Positions 16,784 through 24,247 are shown, counted from the first letter of the stretch. The stretch: 59,142 nucleotides of DNA from Bacteroidaceae bacterium (GCA_024693505.1 JAILKU010000062.1:1-59142); one strand, 5' to 3'. Notes: generated by a model from the letters alone, not told the origin. Made by a program: numbers and translations.

Positions 16784-17985
16784 GGCTGCTCAGCTATCGC
16801 TTCAAGGATCTTCCATACGTTGAGCAGGCCGCGGGGGACATGGAAGCACCCCTTCCACTTGCCGCCCTTGAGGGGCAGCAGGACTTCGCCCTGACGGTTG
16901 AGATAGCCGTACCATTCGGGGTATTCGGCATCGCGGAAGTGATTCCACGTATAGTCATGCACACGCAGGAACCAGTCGAGACAGCGCGGGTCGCCCGTGA
17001 GCTGGTATCCCTTACTGAGCGAGATGAGGGCTTCGATGTGCACCCACCATAGTTTCTGGTCCCATTCAAGCTCATGCCTCGGATGTCCGAGGCGGTCCAT
17101 GAAGTAGAAGATGCCTCCAAATGCCTTGTCCCAACCGTATTCTACTTCCTGAAGGCATATCTCAACGGCCTGTCTGATAAGCTCGGGACGGTTCAGACGC
17201 TTGCCGAGGTCCATCACAAACCACATGGCTTCGATGGCATGACCGGGGTTGAGTTTGCGGCCGTCGAAGCAGTCAACCAGATTGCCGTCCTTGCCCAGGG
17301 CTTCCACGATTAGACCGAGTTCCGGGCGATAGAAGACATCCATCACCTCATGCAGGCAGTTATCGATGGCTTTCCGCAGGAAATCGGGTTCCAGCAGGGG
17401 TTCTATCTCAAGGGCCACGTTGCAGAGTATCATGGGCAGGTCGAAGGTCTTCATGGCTCTGGCACCAGGGGATGCCTTGGACCATCTGCCCTTGGGATTG
17501 TCTGTCTTGGAGAGGACGATATCGAAGGTGCGCTTGGCAATGTCAGCATATTCGGCAGCCCTTTCCTCCTGACCTGCCTTCCTCAACGCGATGCTGAGCT
17601 GCCCGAAGGCAATGACGGCGAAGGTGTAGGAGAAGATATTGTACGGTTCCACCAGGGGATGACCTTCACGGTCGAGGGCGAAGTACCAGTTCAGATTGCC
17701 ATCGTGACCGTACTTACGCAGGAACTCTGCGCCCTGAACGGCGGCGTCGAGCCATTCCCGGCAGGGCTCTACCGTATTGTAGAGTTTGGCAAACATCCAC
17801 ACCTCGCGGCCTTGTAGCCAGATGAACTTGTCTGTGTCATAAACGCTGCCATCGCGGTCGAGGCAGGTGAAGTAACCGCCGCACTCCTTGTCCTGTGATT
17901 TGCTGAGCCAAAAGGGAACGACGCGGTCTAGCAGTTCGGAGCGGTACTGCTCTGCTAATTGCTTGAAATCAGGTGTTGTAGTCAT
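16780..17985 (-). CDS. nanE: N-acylglucosamine 2-epimerase (AGE family)
   Basis: The 401-residue cytoplasmic protein is a full-length AGE family (alpha/alpha)6 barrel. Recognisable segments are GGYFTCLDRDG, FIWLQGREVWMFAKLYN, LNPGHAIEAMWFVMD with the active-site His, and LEWDQKLWWVHIEALISLSK. The family interconverts N-acetylmannosamine and N-acetylglucosamine. In Bacteroides fragilis such an epimerase (NanE) replaces the kinase/phosphate-epimerase route after sialic acid cleavage. Its neighbours, a sialic acid lyase and a transporter fusion, make that role very likely here. It starts 16 bp after the transporter stop and overlaps the phosphoesterase gene by 4 bp. Confidence 0.88.
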   Translation of the reverse strand: MTTTPDFKQLAEQYRSELLDRVVPFWLSKSQDKECGGYFTCLDRDGSVYDTDKFIWLQGREVWMFAKLYNTVEPCREWLDAAVQGAEFLRKYGHDGNLNWYFALDREGHPLVEPYNIFSYTFAVIAFGQLSIALRKAGQEERAAEYADIAKRTFDIVLSKTDNPKGRWSKASPGARAMKTFDLPMILCNVALEIEPLLEPDFLRKAIDNCLHEVMDVFYRPELGLIVEALGKDGNLVDCFDGRKLNPGHAIEAMWFVMDLGKRLNRPELIRQAVEICLQEVEYGWDKAFGGIFYFMDRLGHPRHELEWDQKLWWVHIEALISLSKGYQLTGDPRCLDWFLRVHDYTWNHFRDAEYPEWYGYLNRQGEVLLPLKGGKWKGCFHVPRGLLNVWKILEAIAEQP

Positions 17986-18001
17986 ATCTATCTCTGTTAT
18001 A

Positions 18002-20869
18002 TTATTCTTTGGGTAAAGTTTTCCACGTCAGGCCCGGCTGTTCCTCCTTCTGGGGGAAGAAGAAGCTCAGGATGAGGGCAACGACAACGCTGACAAGCAT
18101 GGAGACGAAGCCGAAGAGGAGGAAGTTGGCCTGCGTGAAGAAGTTCATGTAGAGCACGGTGGCCGTACCGCAGAGGAAGCCGGCTATGGCGGCCCTTGAG
18201 CCGATGCGCGGGAAGAATATTCCCATCATGAACAGACCGCCGATGGCACCGCTGAGGAGTCCGAGGATGGTGTTGAAGTAGTCGAGGAGCGACTGGATAT
18301 CCACGGTAGCCATCAGCCAGGCTATGAGCATTCCGATAAGGCCGGCGCAGATGCCTGAGATACGGGCCACCCGGACCAGCCCGCCCGCATCGTCCGGTTT
18401 GGGATGTGCCTTGCTCCACAGGTCCACGGTAAAGGCCGTGGAGATGCTGTTGATATTGGAGGCAATAGTGGACATCGTGGCGGCAAAGACGGCAGCGATG
18501 AGCAGTCCGGCCAACCCGGAGGGCAGCTGACTCATCATGAAGAAGGGGAAGATGGCATCGCCCTTGGCCATCGTGATGTCCAGCTCGGCGGGATGGGTCT
18601 TGAAGAAGGTGTAGAGTCCGGTCCCGATGGTGAAGAAGGCGATGGTGACGAACACCGACATCAGGCCGTTGGTGAGTATGCCGCGGGCTGCGCTCTTCTC
18701 GTCGCTGGTGGTCAGGTAGCGCTGGATGACGGTTTGGTCGCTGGTGTAGCTGATCAGGTTGTTGGCCAGGCCGCCCAGGATAACCACCCACCAAGTGGCA
18801 TTGACGAAGTCGAAGGGATGTCGGGCATCGAAGAGGAACAGACGGAACTTGTCGTGCCCGGTGGCTATCTGCCAGAAGTCCGACGCGCCGTTCGAGCCGG
18901 TATATACAATAAGGTATGCTGCAGCCAGTATGGCACCGCCCACCAGGATGATGCCCTGGATGACATCTCCCCATACCACGGCTTCCACACCGCCCATGGT
19001 GCAGTAGAGGATGGTGATGAGGGCCATCAGGGCTATGCAGATGTAGATATTGATGCCCGTAACGGCTGTCATGGCCAGCGACGGCAGGAACAGCACAAGG
19101 GCGGTGCGCGCCACCATGAAAATGATGAAGAGCATGCTGGCCATCAGGCGAGTAGAGCTGTTGAAGCGGCGTTCCAGGTATTCGTAGGCCGTCGTCACAT
19201 TCAATCTGCGGAAGAAAGGCAGGTAGTATCTGATGACGGGGAAGGCCACCACGAGGATGCAGATCTGCATCGGGTAGTAGGTCCAGTCGGTAGCGTATGC
19301 CTTGGCGGGAATGCTCATGTAGGTGATGGCGCTGAGCATGGTGGCGAAGATGCTGATGCCAGCGGCCCACCAAGGAATGCGGCCGCCGCCCTTGAAGAAG
19401 TCGTCGCCCGACTTACCGGCTCGCTGCATGAAATAATAGCCAAGATAGACCATGCCCAGGAGGTAGAGGATGAGAACGGTCCAATTCAGCCAGCCGAAGC
19501 GGGCAGTATAGCCAATCTCCATGCGGGTGGCATCAGCAGAACGCACCCCAGGCTTCTCCTCACCGCCGATGACGAGGGCACTGATGTGACCAGCCGGAGA
19601 GGCCAAGGGCACCACCGCAGCTCCTGCACGGGCCAGCAGAGGACTGTCGAAGACCTCGGCCCACGAATCGGTGACGGTATGATAGACAAGTATGCTGCGG
19701 CGAAACTGATACCAGGCAGGGTCTTGCGTCATATAGGCATGAGCCTCTTCGCGGAGCTGTGCAAGCTGCCCGGCAGTGGTTGTCGTGTCGGCGATGAGGG
19801 CATTGCGTTCCAAGGCAGCCTCGAAGATGTCCTTGTTCACGCCGCCCAGGCAGAGGATATGTGCTGCGCCGGATGGAATGGCGGAGGCGCCGACTAAAGA
19901 CCCCTCTAAATCTCCCCGTAAAGGGAGACTTCCGTTTCCGCTGCTACTCCCCTCCATCACGGGAGGGGTCTGGGGACGGGTCTTTATTGAGCTTGTAGCC
20001 GTCCACTGCCCTTTCCTCGGGTCGTAACAGATGCCATCGAGAACGGTTTTGTGGCTCAGCGGGTCGAAGCCGCCGAGGAGGTAGAAGTTACTGCCCAGGG
20101 CGCCCTTCTGCACGGCAGCTGCGGGCTGTACACGGGCCGGGCCTGGTATATCGGGTAGCGTTTCCCAAGCAGCCCCTTTCTGCGATTCGAACCAAGTGGA
20201 GGGCAGAGGCCATTTCAGGCGGAAGGCCTTGTGATTGGGGATGCCATTGTGCTGACCGCCTGCCACATAGATGAAGCCGTCGCCGAAGGCCGCGGCGAAG
20301 TTGTCGAGGCCAATGGGCAGAGGGGGAAGCTCTCGACAGATGGCCTCGCCGCTTGATCCAAGGGTTAAGAGAACTGCAAAGTCCTCGCTCTTCAGACCGT
20401 CAGACGTGCCGCCGAGACAGACAATGCCCTGCGGCGTAGTGGCGCTGGCCCCGTAGGCAAGTGCGCAAGGCAGCGATCCGGCACGCCACCATTTCTCCTT
20501 GCCATCAAACGCAATAGCATAAATATCAGTATAAAAGACTTTCTGGCCACCTTCAGCTGCAGGCACATCAGGGAAGTTGCAACCTCCTGCCACCAAAACG
20601 CGGTCGGAAGGCACTGAAAAATTTTTGGGAATAAAACCTGCAAAGGCGCCGCTCACACCCTGACCGCCATAGGCGTCCAGCGGAGGCAAGGATGTGAACG
20701 AGGCAGTGTTGAAGCGGTGAGAAGACCCTCCCCCCGAAACCTCCCTGCGGTCGCCAATCGCTCCGTTTCTATCGGGCGATTGCCCTTGCAGGAGGGGAGT
20801 AGTATCCTGAGCCATCGAGCGGATTGAAAGGAATACCGCTACGGCAAAGAGGAACAATATCTTTTTCAT
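18002..20869 (-). CDS. NanM-like mutarotase fused to sodium:solute symporter
   Basis: A 955-residue fusion. A signal peptide (MKKILFLFAVAVFLSIRSMAQ) leads into a periplasmic six-bladed kelch propeller (about residues 60-460) of the cyclically permuted mutarotase type: VAGGCNFPD, VFYTDIYAIAFDG, GIVCLGGTSDG, IYVAGGQHNGIPN, FYLLGGFDP, ALVIGGEE. It resembles E. coli NanM, which equilibrates sialic acid anomers. About 13 membrane helices of an SSS symporter follow from residue 478 (WTVLILYLLGMVYLGYYF; FKGGGRIPWWAAG; ATMLSAITYMSIPAKAY). So the mutarotase is tethered to the importer. Two GC-rich palindromic elements are inserted in frame, at about residues 23-50 just after signal cleavage and at about 295-325 between propeller blades. 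It lies between the lyase and epimerase genes. Confidence 0.85.
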   Translation of the reverse strand: MKKILFLFAVAVFLSIRSMAQDTTPLLQGQSPDRNGAIGDRREVSGGGSSHRFNTASFTSLPPLDAYGGQGVSGAFAGFIPKNFSVPSDRVLVAGGCNFPDVPAAEGGQKVFYTDIYAIAFDGKEKWWRAGSLPCALAYGASATTPQGIVCLGGTSDGLKSEDFAVLLTLGSSGEAICRELPPLPIGLDNFAAAFGDGFIYVAGGQHNGIPNHKAFRLKWPLPSTWFESQKGAAWETLPDIPGPARVQPAAAVQKGALGSNFYLLGGFDPLSHKTVLDGICYDPRKGQWTATSSIKTRPQTPPVMEGSSSGNGSLPLRGDLEGSLVGASAIPSGAAHILCLGGVNKDIFEAALERNALIADTTTTAGQLAQLREEAHAYMTQDPAWYQFRRSILVYHTVTDSWAEVFDSPLLARAGAAVVPLASPAGHISALVIGGEEKPGVRSADATRMEIGYTARFGWLNWTVLILYLLGMVYLGYYFMQRAGKSGDDFFKGGGRIPWWAAGISIFATMLSAITYMSIPAKAYATDWTYYPMQICILVVAFPVIRYYLPFFRRLNVTTAYEYLERRFNSSTRLMASMLFIIFMVARTALVLFLPSLAMTAVTGINIYICIALMALITILYCTMGGVEAVVWGDVIQGIILVGGAILAAAYLIVYTGSNGASDFWQIATGHDKFRLFLFDARHPFDFVNATWWVVILGGLANNLISYTSDQTVIQRYLTTSDEKSAARGILTNGLMSVFVTIAFFTIGTGLYTFFKTHPAELDITMAKGDAIFPFFMMSQLPSGLAGLLIAAVFAATMSTIASNINSISTAFTVDLWSKAHPKPDDAGGLVRVARISGICAGLIGMLIAWLMATVDIQSLLDYFNTILGLLSGAIGGLFMMGIFFPRIGSRAAIAGFLCGTATVLYMNFFTQANFLLFGFVSMLVSVVVALILSFFFPQKEEQPGLTWKTLPKE
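19895..19986 (-). repeat. In-frame palindromic element in the symporter fusion (P2)
   Basis: Bounded by inverted ends TAAAGACCC (19895-19903) and GGGTCTTTA (19978-19986). Inside are two hairpins: TCTCCC...GGGAGA (19911-19928) and CCCCTCC...GGAGGGG (19949-19968). It encodes a low-complexity segment (RPQTPPVMEGSSSGNGS and onward) between propeller blades, without any stop codon in the gene's frame. Its composition matches copies P1, P3, P4 and P5. Confidence 0.75.
20721..20803 (-). repeat. In-frame palindromic element after the signal peptide (P3)
   Basis: Contains GAAGACCCTCCCCCC at one end and AGGAGGGGAGTAGT at the other, with an inner stem CAATCG (20755-20760) / CGATTG (20776-20781). It encodes the segment TPLLQGQSPDRNGAIGDRRE and onward, directly after the predicted cleavage site MAQ. 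The ends share CTACTCCCCTCC-type sequence with P2 in the same gene. It does not look like propeller sequence. Confidence 0.65.
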
Positions 20870-20896
20870 GTCACCTAATCCCTAATCTCTAATCCC

Positions 20897-21829
20897 TCAT
20901 ACGACATTACAATGATGGAAGAAGTCGAGGGCTTCGAGTTCGGCTTTCAGACGGGCCTCCTCCTCGTCGGTGATGTTCTGGAAGGGCGTACGGTTCGGAC
21001 CCAGGTCGAGACCGATGAGCTTCATGATGCGCTTGCCGCCCACGATGTTGCCGCGGAAGTGGCAGATGACGTCGATGACGTCCTGAGCATAGTTCTGCAG
21101 GGCGCGAGCTTTCTCCAGGTCGCCCTCCTCCCAGGCCTTCTGAATGCCCACCAGACAGCGTCCGTTGTAGTTCGTGGTGCCGCCTATGCCGCCCTGTGCG
21201 CCGCCCATAGCCAGGCAGGGCAGGATGGTCTCGTCCTGACCGTGCAGCATATCAAACTTACCGTTCTTGTAGCGCCGGCAGCGGTTGTACTCATAGAGAC
21301 TCTCGAAGGTATATTTTATGCCGGCGAAGTTGGGAATGCGCCCGTCCACCGCCTGCAGGAAGTCATACATCGAGAGGAAAGCGCCGTTGAAGGCGGGGAT
21401 GTGGTAGAAGTAAAAAGGCAGCTCGGGAGCGCCGCAGGCAATCTCCTCGCAGTACTTCACCAGTTCCTCGATGCGTCCCACCTTGGGGAACGGAGGAGCC
21501 ATAGCGCCTATGCCGAAAGCGCCGATCTGCCGGGCGTGCTGAGCCAGTCTGAAAGAGGAACGCACACAAGTGCTGCCCACATGCACAATCACCTTGAAGT
21601 CCTGCATATCCCTGACGGCCTCCATCCAGGCCTCGGCAATCTGCATGCGCTCTTCCTCGGTGAGCATATAGCCCTCGCCACTGGAGCCGTTGATGAATAC
21701 ACCCTTCAGGCCGTTGCGATAGAGCATAGCCGCATACTGTGGGATAATAGAGAGGTTAATGCTGCCGTCGGCATGCATCGGGGTAAAGGGAGCGTCGATA
21801 AGGCCCCTTATTTTCAATTCATAATTCAT
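20897..21829 (-). CDS. nanA: N-acetylneuraminate lyase (DHDPS/NAL family)
   Basis: A 310-residue class I aldolase of the NAL/DapA family. Motifs are APFTPMHADGS, INGSSGEGYMLT (family GS-S/T-GE), FYFYHIPAFNG with the catalytic Tyr, and FAGIKYTFESL with the Schiff-base Lys. The YHIPAFNG variant is typical of sialic acid lyases rather than dihydrodipicolinate synthases. It splits N-acetylneuraminate into N-acetylmannosamine and pyruvate; the epimerase gene of the same operon would take the next step. The start codon and first residues (MNYELKI) lie inside a dispersed repeat that continues upstream, so the native N-terminus was probably at IRGLIDAP and the repeat now supplies the ATG. Confidence 0.88.
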   Translation of the reverse strand: MNYELKIRGLIDAPFTPMHADGSINLSIIPQYAAMLYRNGLKGVFINGSSGEGYMLTEEERMQIAEAWMEAVRDMQDFKVIVHVGSTCVRSSFRLAQHARQIGAFGIGAMAPPFPKVGRIEELVKYCEEIACGAPELPFYFYHIPAFNGAFLSMYDFLQAVDGRIPNFAGIKYTFESLYEYNRCRRYKNGKFDMLHGQDETILPCLAMGGAQGGIGGTTNYNGRCLVGIQKAWEEGDLEKARALQNYAQDVIDVICHFRGNIVGGKRIMKLIGLDLGPNRTPFQNITDEEEARLKAELEALDFFHHCNVV

Positions 21830-21846
21830 AATTCACAATTCATAAT
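21816..21846 (+). repeat. 31-bp AATTCATAATT repeat overlapping the nanA start
   Basis: AT-rich repeat built from AATTCATAATTCATAATT followed by CACAATTCATAAT. The identical 31 bp occur in the same orientation at 23278-23308. On the minus strand it reads ATGAATTATGAATT and supplies the nanA start codon (21829-21827). Confidence 0.8.
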
Positions 21847-21887
21847 AAACGTTCAATGCCAAAATCTATATTGACCTCCGGTCTTCG

Positions 21888-23072
21888 TTAATCGCCTTTC
21901 GCAGGTCTGAAGACGTGCTGGACGGCTTCCAGGTACCCGAAGCCGAAGTAGCGGTCGGGCAGCAGGTAGCTGCCTTCCACCCATTCGTTCCAGGCATTTA
22001 TCATGATGAAGGGCGGCTGCTGGGGATGCTCGTCCACAAACTGCTTGGCCACCTCGAGGAACGATTCAAAGGCGCGCGGCGTCTGGTTGAAGCGCGTGAT
22101 GTCGTTCTCGCCCTTGGCCGGGAAGCGCGGTGTGTCGTCCCAGCCGATGGATACGGTGGGGAAGATGGGGATGTTGAAGGCCTTGTCCCACTGCTCGCGT
22201 ATCTTGATGGCGTTGGCGCCGTAGGTCAGGTAGTCGGGGGTGAAGCCGCCCATGTTGTAGAAGGCATGGCTGTTGATACCCAGCTTGTCCACGCACTCCT
22301 GCTGGGCCGCAATGGCGCCCTCGCTCAGGAAGCCCCCGCCGCCGTTGTTCTGCTGGATGTGGAGCCCCTTGAAGCCGGCCTTCTTCACCTCCTCGCGGAA
22401 GTAGTCCATCGCCTTGGCCGCCTCGTCGAGCGTACCGAAACTACGGACGAACTCGTTCATGTCGAAGATGCCGAAGACGGGACAGCCGTCTATCTTCACG
22501 TAGTTCTTGCGCTTGAAGTACTGCTTGATGACGCGCGCCACGATCGTCTTGAACTGCTCCATATCCACCTTGGGGTCGAAGAGCAGCGAGGTGTCGTCGC
22601 CGTGCAGGTGATAGTTCCAGTAGTTCTTCTTCACCTGGTGGTTGGCCCACATGATGTAGAAGTTCATCTTCCCGTTGTTGCGGGCACCCAGGAAACCGTC
22701 GTCGAGCGCACCCTCCAGATAGGGGAAGTCCATGAACCAGTACCAGTCATAGACGAACGTGTTGACGCCGTACTTCAGGGCCGTGTCGATCCACTTCTCC
22801 ACGACGCGGGGATCGTCGTCGTGCTCGTAGCCCCACAGCGGCTGCTTCGGCTGGTAGTGACCGGGGAAGCGCGGATTGCCCTGCTTGATGACCTCCCATT
22901 CGCCGTCGCCCTGAGGCCACAGGTATTGGTGTCCGAGCGAGTCGTCGTGGCACGAGGGCCATACGTAGGCACACACATAGTAGTCGTCACCGCAGACAGG
23001 CCTATTGCAGCCGCAGGAGTAACAGCACATCAGAACCATTGTCCAAATGGACGTAAGCAAAATCTTCTTCAT
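21888..23072 (-). CDS. GH99-like/WbsX-type lipoprotein
   Basis: 394 residues from the ATG at 23072 (MKKILLTSIWTMVLMCCYSC, a lipoprotein signal); an ATG at 23084 would add four residues. The mature part is a TIM-barrel of the glycoside hydrolase 99-like / WbsX group: YVCAYVWPSCHDD, YGVNTFVYDWYWFMD, VKIDGCPVFGIFDMNEF, GWDDTPRFP and INAWNEWVEGSYLLPD. True GH99 enzymes are endo-mannosidases; the WbsX branch is known mainly from polysaccharide loci and is uncharacterised. It leads the seven-gene operon, 58 bp before the sialic acid lyase gene. A periplasmic or surface glycosidase role is inferred. Confidence 0.75.
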   Translation of the reverse strand: MKKILLTSIWTMVLMCCYSCGCNRPVCGDDYYVCAYVWPSCHDDSLGHQYLWPQGDGEWEVIKQGNPRFPGHYQPKQPLWGYEHDDDPRVVEKWIDTALKYGVNTFVYDWYWFMDFPYLEGALDDGFLGARNNGKMNFYIMWANHQVKKNYWNYHLHGDDTSLLFDPKVDMEQFKTIVARVIKQYFKRKNYVKIDGCPVFGIFDMNEFVRSFGTLDEAAKAMDYFREEVKKAGFKGLHIQQNNGGGGFLSEGAIAAQQECVDKLGINSHAFYNMGGFTPDYLTYGANAIKIREQWDKAFNIPIFPTVSIGWDDTPRFPAKGENDITRFNQTPRAFESFLEVAKQFVDEHPQQPPFIMINAWNEWVEGSYLLPDRYFGFGYLEAVQHVFRPAKGD

Positions 23073-23133
23073 TTTATATCTCATTTAAATGTTTTTTATG
23101 GCCAGCAGACCCGAACAGGCCTCTAACTGGGAA

Positions 23134-23222
23134 CAAAAATACGGAAAATTCGATTAAGCGAAAAGAAAACGGAGGAATTTGTTCTCTTGAGTGAGGAAAT
23201 TTTCTTTATGAGTGTAAAGATA
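23134..23222 (-). promoter_or_regulatory. Promoter region of the seven-gene operon
   Basis: Two minus-strand -7-like boxes lie upstream of the GH99-like gene: TATTTTTG (23141-23134), and TATCTTTA (23222-23215) in the context CGTCGTATCTTTAC. The second lies near a CGCTC stretch (about 23234), as do the other CGTATCTTTG promoters in this window, but differs from consensus at the last base. Neither has a clear TTTG -33 box at 19-20 nt. One of them is probably the operon start. Confidence 0.4.
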
Positions 23223-23256
23223 CGACGAAAAAAGAGCGACTGCAAGTTTCCTTATT

Positions 23257-23310
23257 ACAATTCATAATTCTTTGTTTAATTCATAATTCATAATTCACAA
23301 TTCATAATTG
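23257..23310 (+). repeat. AATTCATAATT repeat, second copy
   Basis: Positions 23278-23308 repeat 21816-21846 exactly. A partial unit (CAATTCATAATTC) precedes it at 23258. It is intergenic and, with the neighbouring elements, part of the repeat-rich stretch 23085-24007, which holds no convincing gene. Confidence 0.8.
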
Positions 23311-23372
23311 AGCTGCGCCTTGCTCGCTGCTCCAAAACGTTGCGGGTCTCCCCTGTCCCTACCCTTGGCGCC

Positions 23373-23420
23373 AGCCCCTCACCCCTCCTCTCGGAAGGGG
23401 CTGGGGGAGGGTCTTTTTCT
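23373..23420 (+). repeat. GC-rich palindromic element, intergenic (P4)
   Basis: AGCCCCT (23372-23378) pairs with AGGGGCT (23396-23402), and a flanking CCCTCC/GGAGGG pairing follows, ending in GTCTTTTTCT. It has the same CCCCTCC...GGAGGGTCTTT style as P2 and P3. The closing T-run means that it could also act as a terminator. Confidence 0.65.
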
Positions 23421-23471
23421 TACGCGAGGCGGGTCTAGTAAAATTTACACCCGGGTCTAGATAAATTTACC
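23420..23471 (+). repeat. 52-bp CCCGGG repeat, copy 1
   Basis: Starts TTACGCGAGGCGGGTCTAG and includes an ACCCGGGT centre flanked by TAAAATTTA and ATAAATTTA. It matches 39242-39191 (opposite strand) at 47 of 52 positions without gaps. Both copies lie in long intergenic regions beside CGTATCTTTG-type promoters. Confidence 0.75.
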
Positions 23472-23512
23472 GCCCTTTTCGCAGTGACAAGTATTGTGCG
23501 CTCGCTGCTCAG

Positions 23513-23659
23513 TTTTTGCATTTTTGCATTTTTGCATTTGTGTTTTTTGGGATATGCTGCCAAAATATAACTATTAGTATTATACTCATGTATATATACT
23601 TTGTTATTATATTAGCGGAAAATGAAAAACAGGTGTTTGCAAAAATGCAAAAATGCAAA
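23513..23659. repeat. Inverted arrays of TTTTTGCA octamers
   Basis: TTTTTGCA is repeated three times head to tail at 23513-23536. The reverse-complement array (TGCAAAAATGCAAAAATGCA) occupies 23638-23657. A 22-bp segment of each arm is exactly complementary. The arms enclose about 100 bp of very AT-rich DNA. Frames on both strands across this block are low-complexity and I do not take them as genes. Confidence 0.7.
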
Positions 23660-23773
23660 TTTACAAACGTCCTAAAAGATACTTCCGCTCGGATAAAAAA
23701 AGACTCCGAGCTTGCTCGCCTGAGCACCAATAGAAAAATATTTTGAAATAATGGCGAAGAATTTGGGATTTAT

Positions 23774-23804
23774 TTTGTTTATCGCTCACTTATACGTATC
23801 TTTG
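23774..23804 (+). promoter_or_regulatory. Duplicated promoter, upstream copy
   Basis: TTTG at 23774-23777, 19 nt spacer, TATCTTTG at 23797-23804. The 38 bp 23767-23804 recur at 23850-23887 with one mismatch. A CTTCCGCTCGGATAAAAAA box lies about 80 bp upstream (23682). Confidence 0.7.
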
Positions 23805-23856
23805 ACCTACGGTCTAAAATACTTCCGCTCGGATAAAAAAATAAATTGCGATTTAT

Positions 23857-23887
23857 TTTGTTTATCGCTCACTTATTCGTATCTTTG
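23857..23887 (+). promoter_or_regulatory. Duplicated promoter, downstream copy
   Basis: TTTG at 23857-23860, 19 nt spacer, TATCTTTG at 23880-23887. CTTCCGCTCGGATAAAAAA (23822) precedes it, as before the first copy. Transcription from here would enter a leader with a terminator-like hairpin and then the hsdM fragment at 24008. Confidence 0.75.
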
Positions 23888-23945
23888 TACCCCCAAAACC
23901 ATTTTTAGAGGAATTCTCTCTAGAAATACTTTATTACAGCCATGT

Positions 23946-23981
23946 AGTCTCGCCACCTGTGACAGGCCGCGAGACTTTTTT
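23946..23981 (+). terminator. Terminator-like hairpin in the hsdM leader
   Basis: AGTCTCGC (23946-23953) pairs perfectly with GCGAGACT (23969-23976). The loop itself contains CCTGT/ACAGG, and six T residues end the structure. It lies between the promoter at 23880 and the ATG at 24008, so it would stop or attenuate transcription before the coding start. Confidence 0.65.
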
Positions 23982-24007
23982 AAAGAAACGATAAGAAAAC
24001 AAGATAT

Positions 24008-24247
24008 ATGGCAACACTGCAAGAGCGTGCGGAACTGCACAAAACGATATGGAAGATAGCCAACGACCTGCGCGGCAGCGTGGATGGCTGGGAGTTCAAG
24101 GACCTTAAAGCGGCAAAACATCTGTTCAAAAATAAATGCTATTATCATCATAACGCTAACGACCGATTCGGATCCGAATCGGTCGTTAGACTGTTACGCG
24201 CTAATGGAGCCATCTTTGACCTTCAGTCGAGACTGTCATCACAATAG
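24008..24247 (+). pseudogene. Truncated hsdM (type I restriction methyltransferase subunit)
   Basis: The first 31 or so residues, MATLQERAELHKTIWKIAND then LRGSVDGWEFKD, match the conserved N-terminus of type IC HsdM proteins, which as I recall begins AELHRQIWQIAND-RGSVDGWDFKQYVLG. After WEFKD the similarity stops. The remaining 48 codons (LKAAKHLFKNKC onward) are unrelated, contain a 34-bp perfect palindrome and end at 24247. The full protein has about 500 residues, and no hsdS or hsdR is nearby. The tandem promoters, leader and start are intact, so this looks like the head of a deleted or rearranged type I locus. A short expressed peptide cannot be excluded. Confidence 0.75.
24156..24189. 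repeat. Perfect 34-bp palindrome
   Basis: The 17-bp half-site CTAACGACCGATTCGGA is followed directly by its exact reverse complement. The next base pair outward does not match, so the symmetry is exactly 34 bp. It has no loop and lies inside the hsdM fragment, after the point where homology is lost. Confidence 0.85.

Noticed and set aside
18404..19897. A 497-codon plus-strand frame opposite the symporter fusion
   Set aside because: The His/Gly/Asp-rich product is a mirror of the membrane-protein codons on the minus strand, whose product has clear family motifs.
23509..23746. Open frames on both strands over the octamer arrays
   Set aside because: Composition is dictated by the inverted TTTTTGCA arrays, and the two strands give near-mirror low-complexity peptides.
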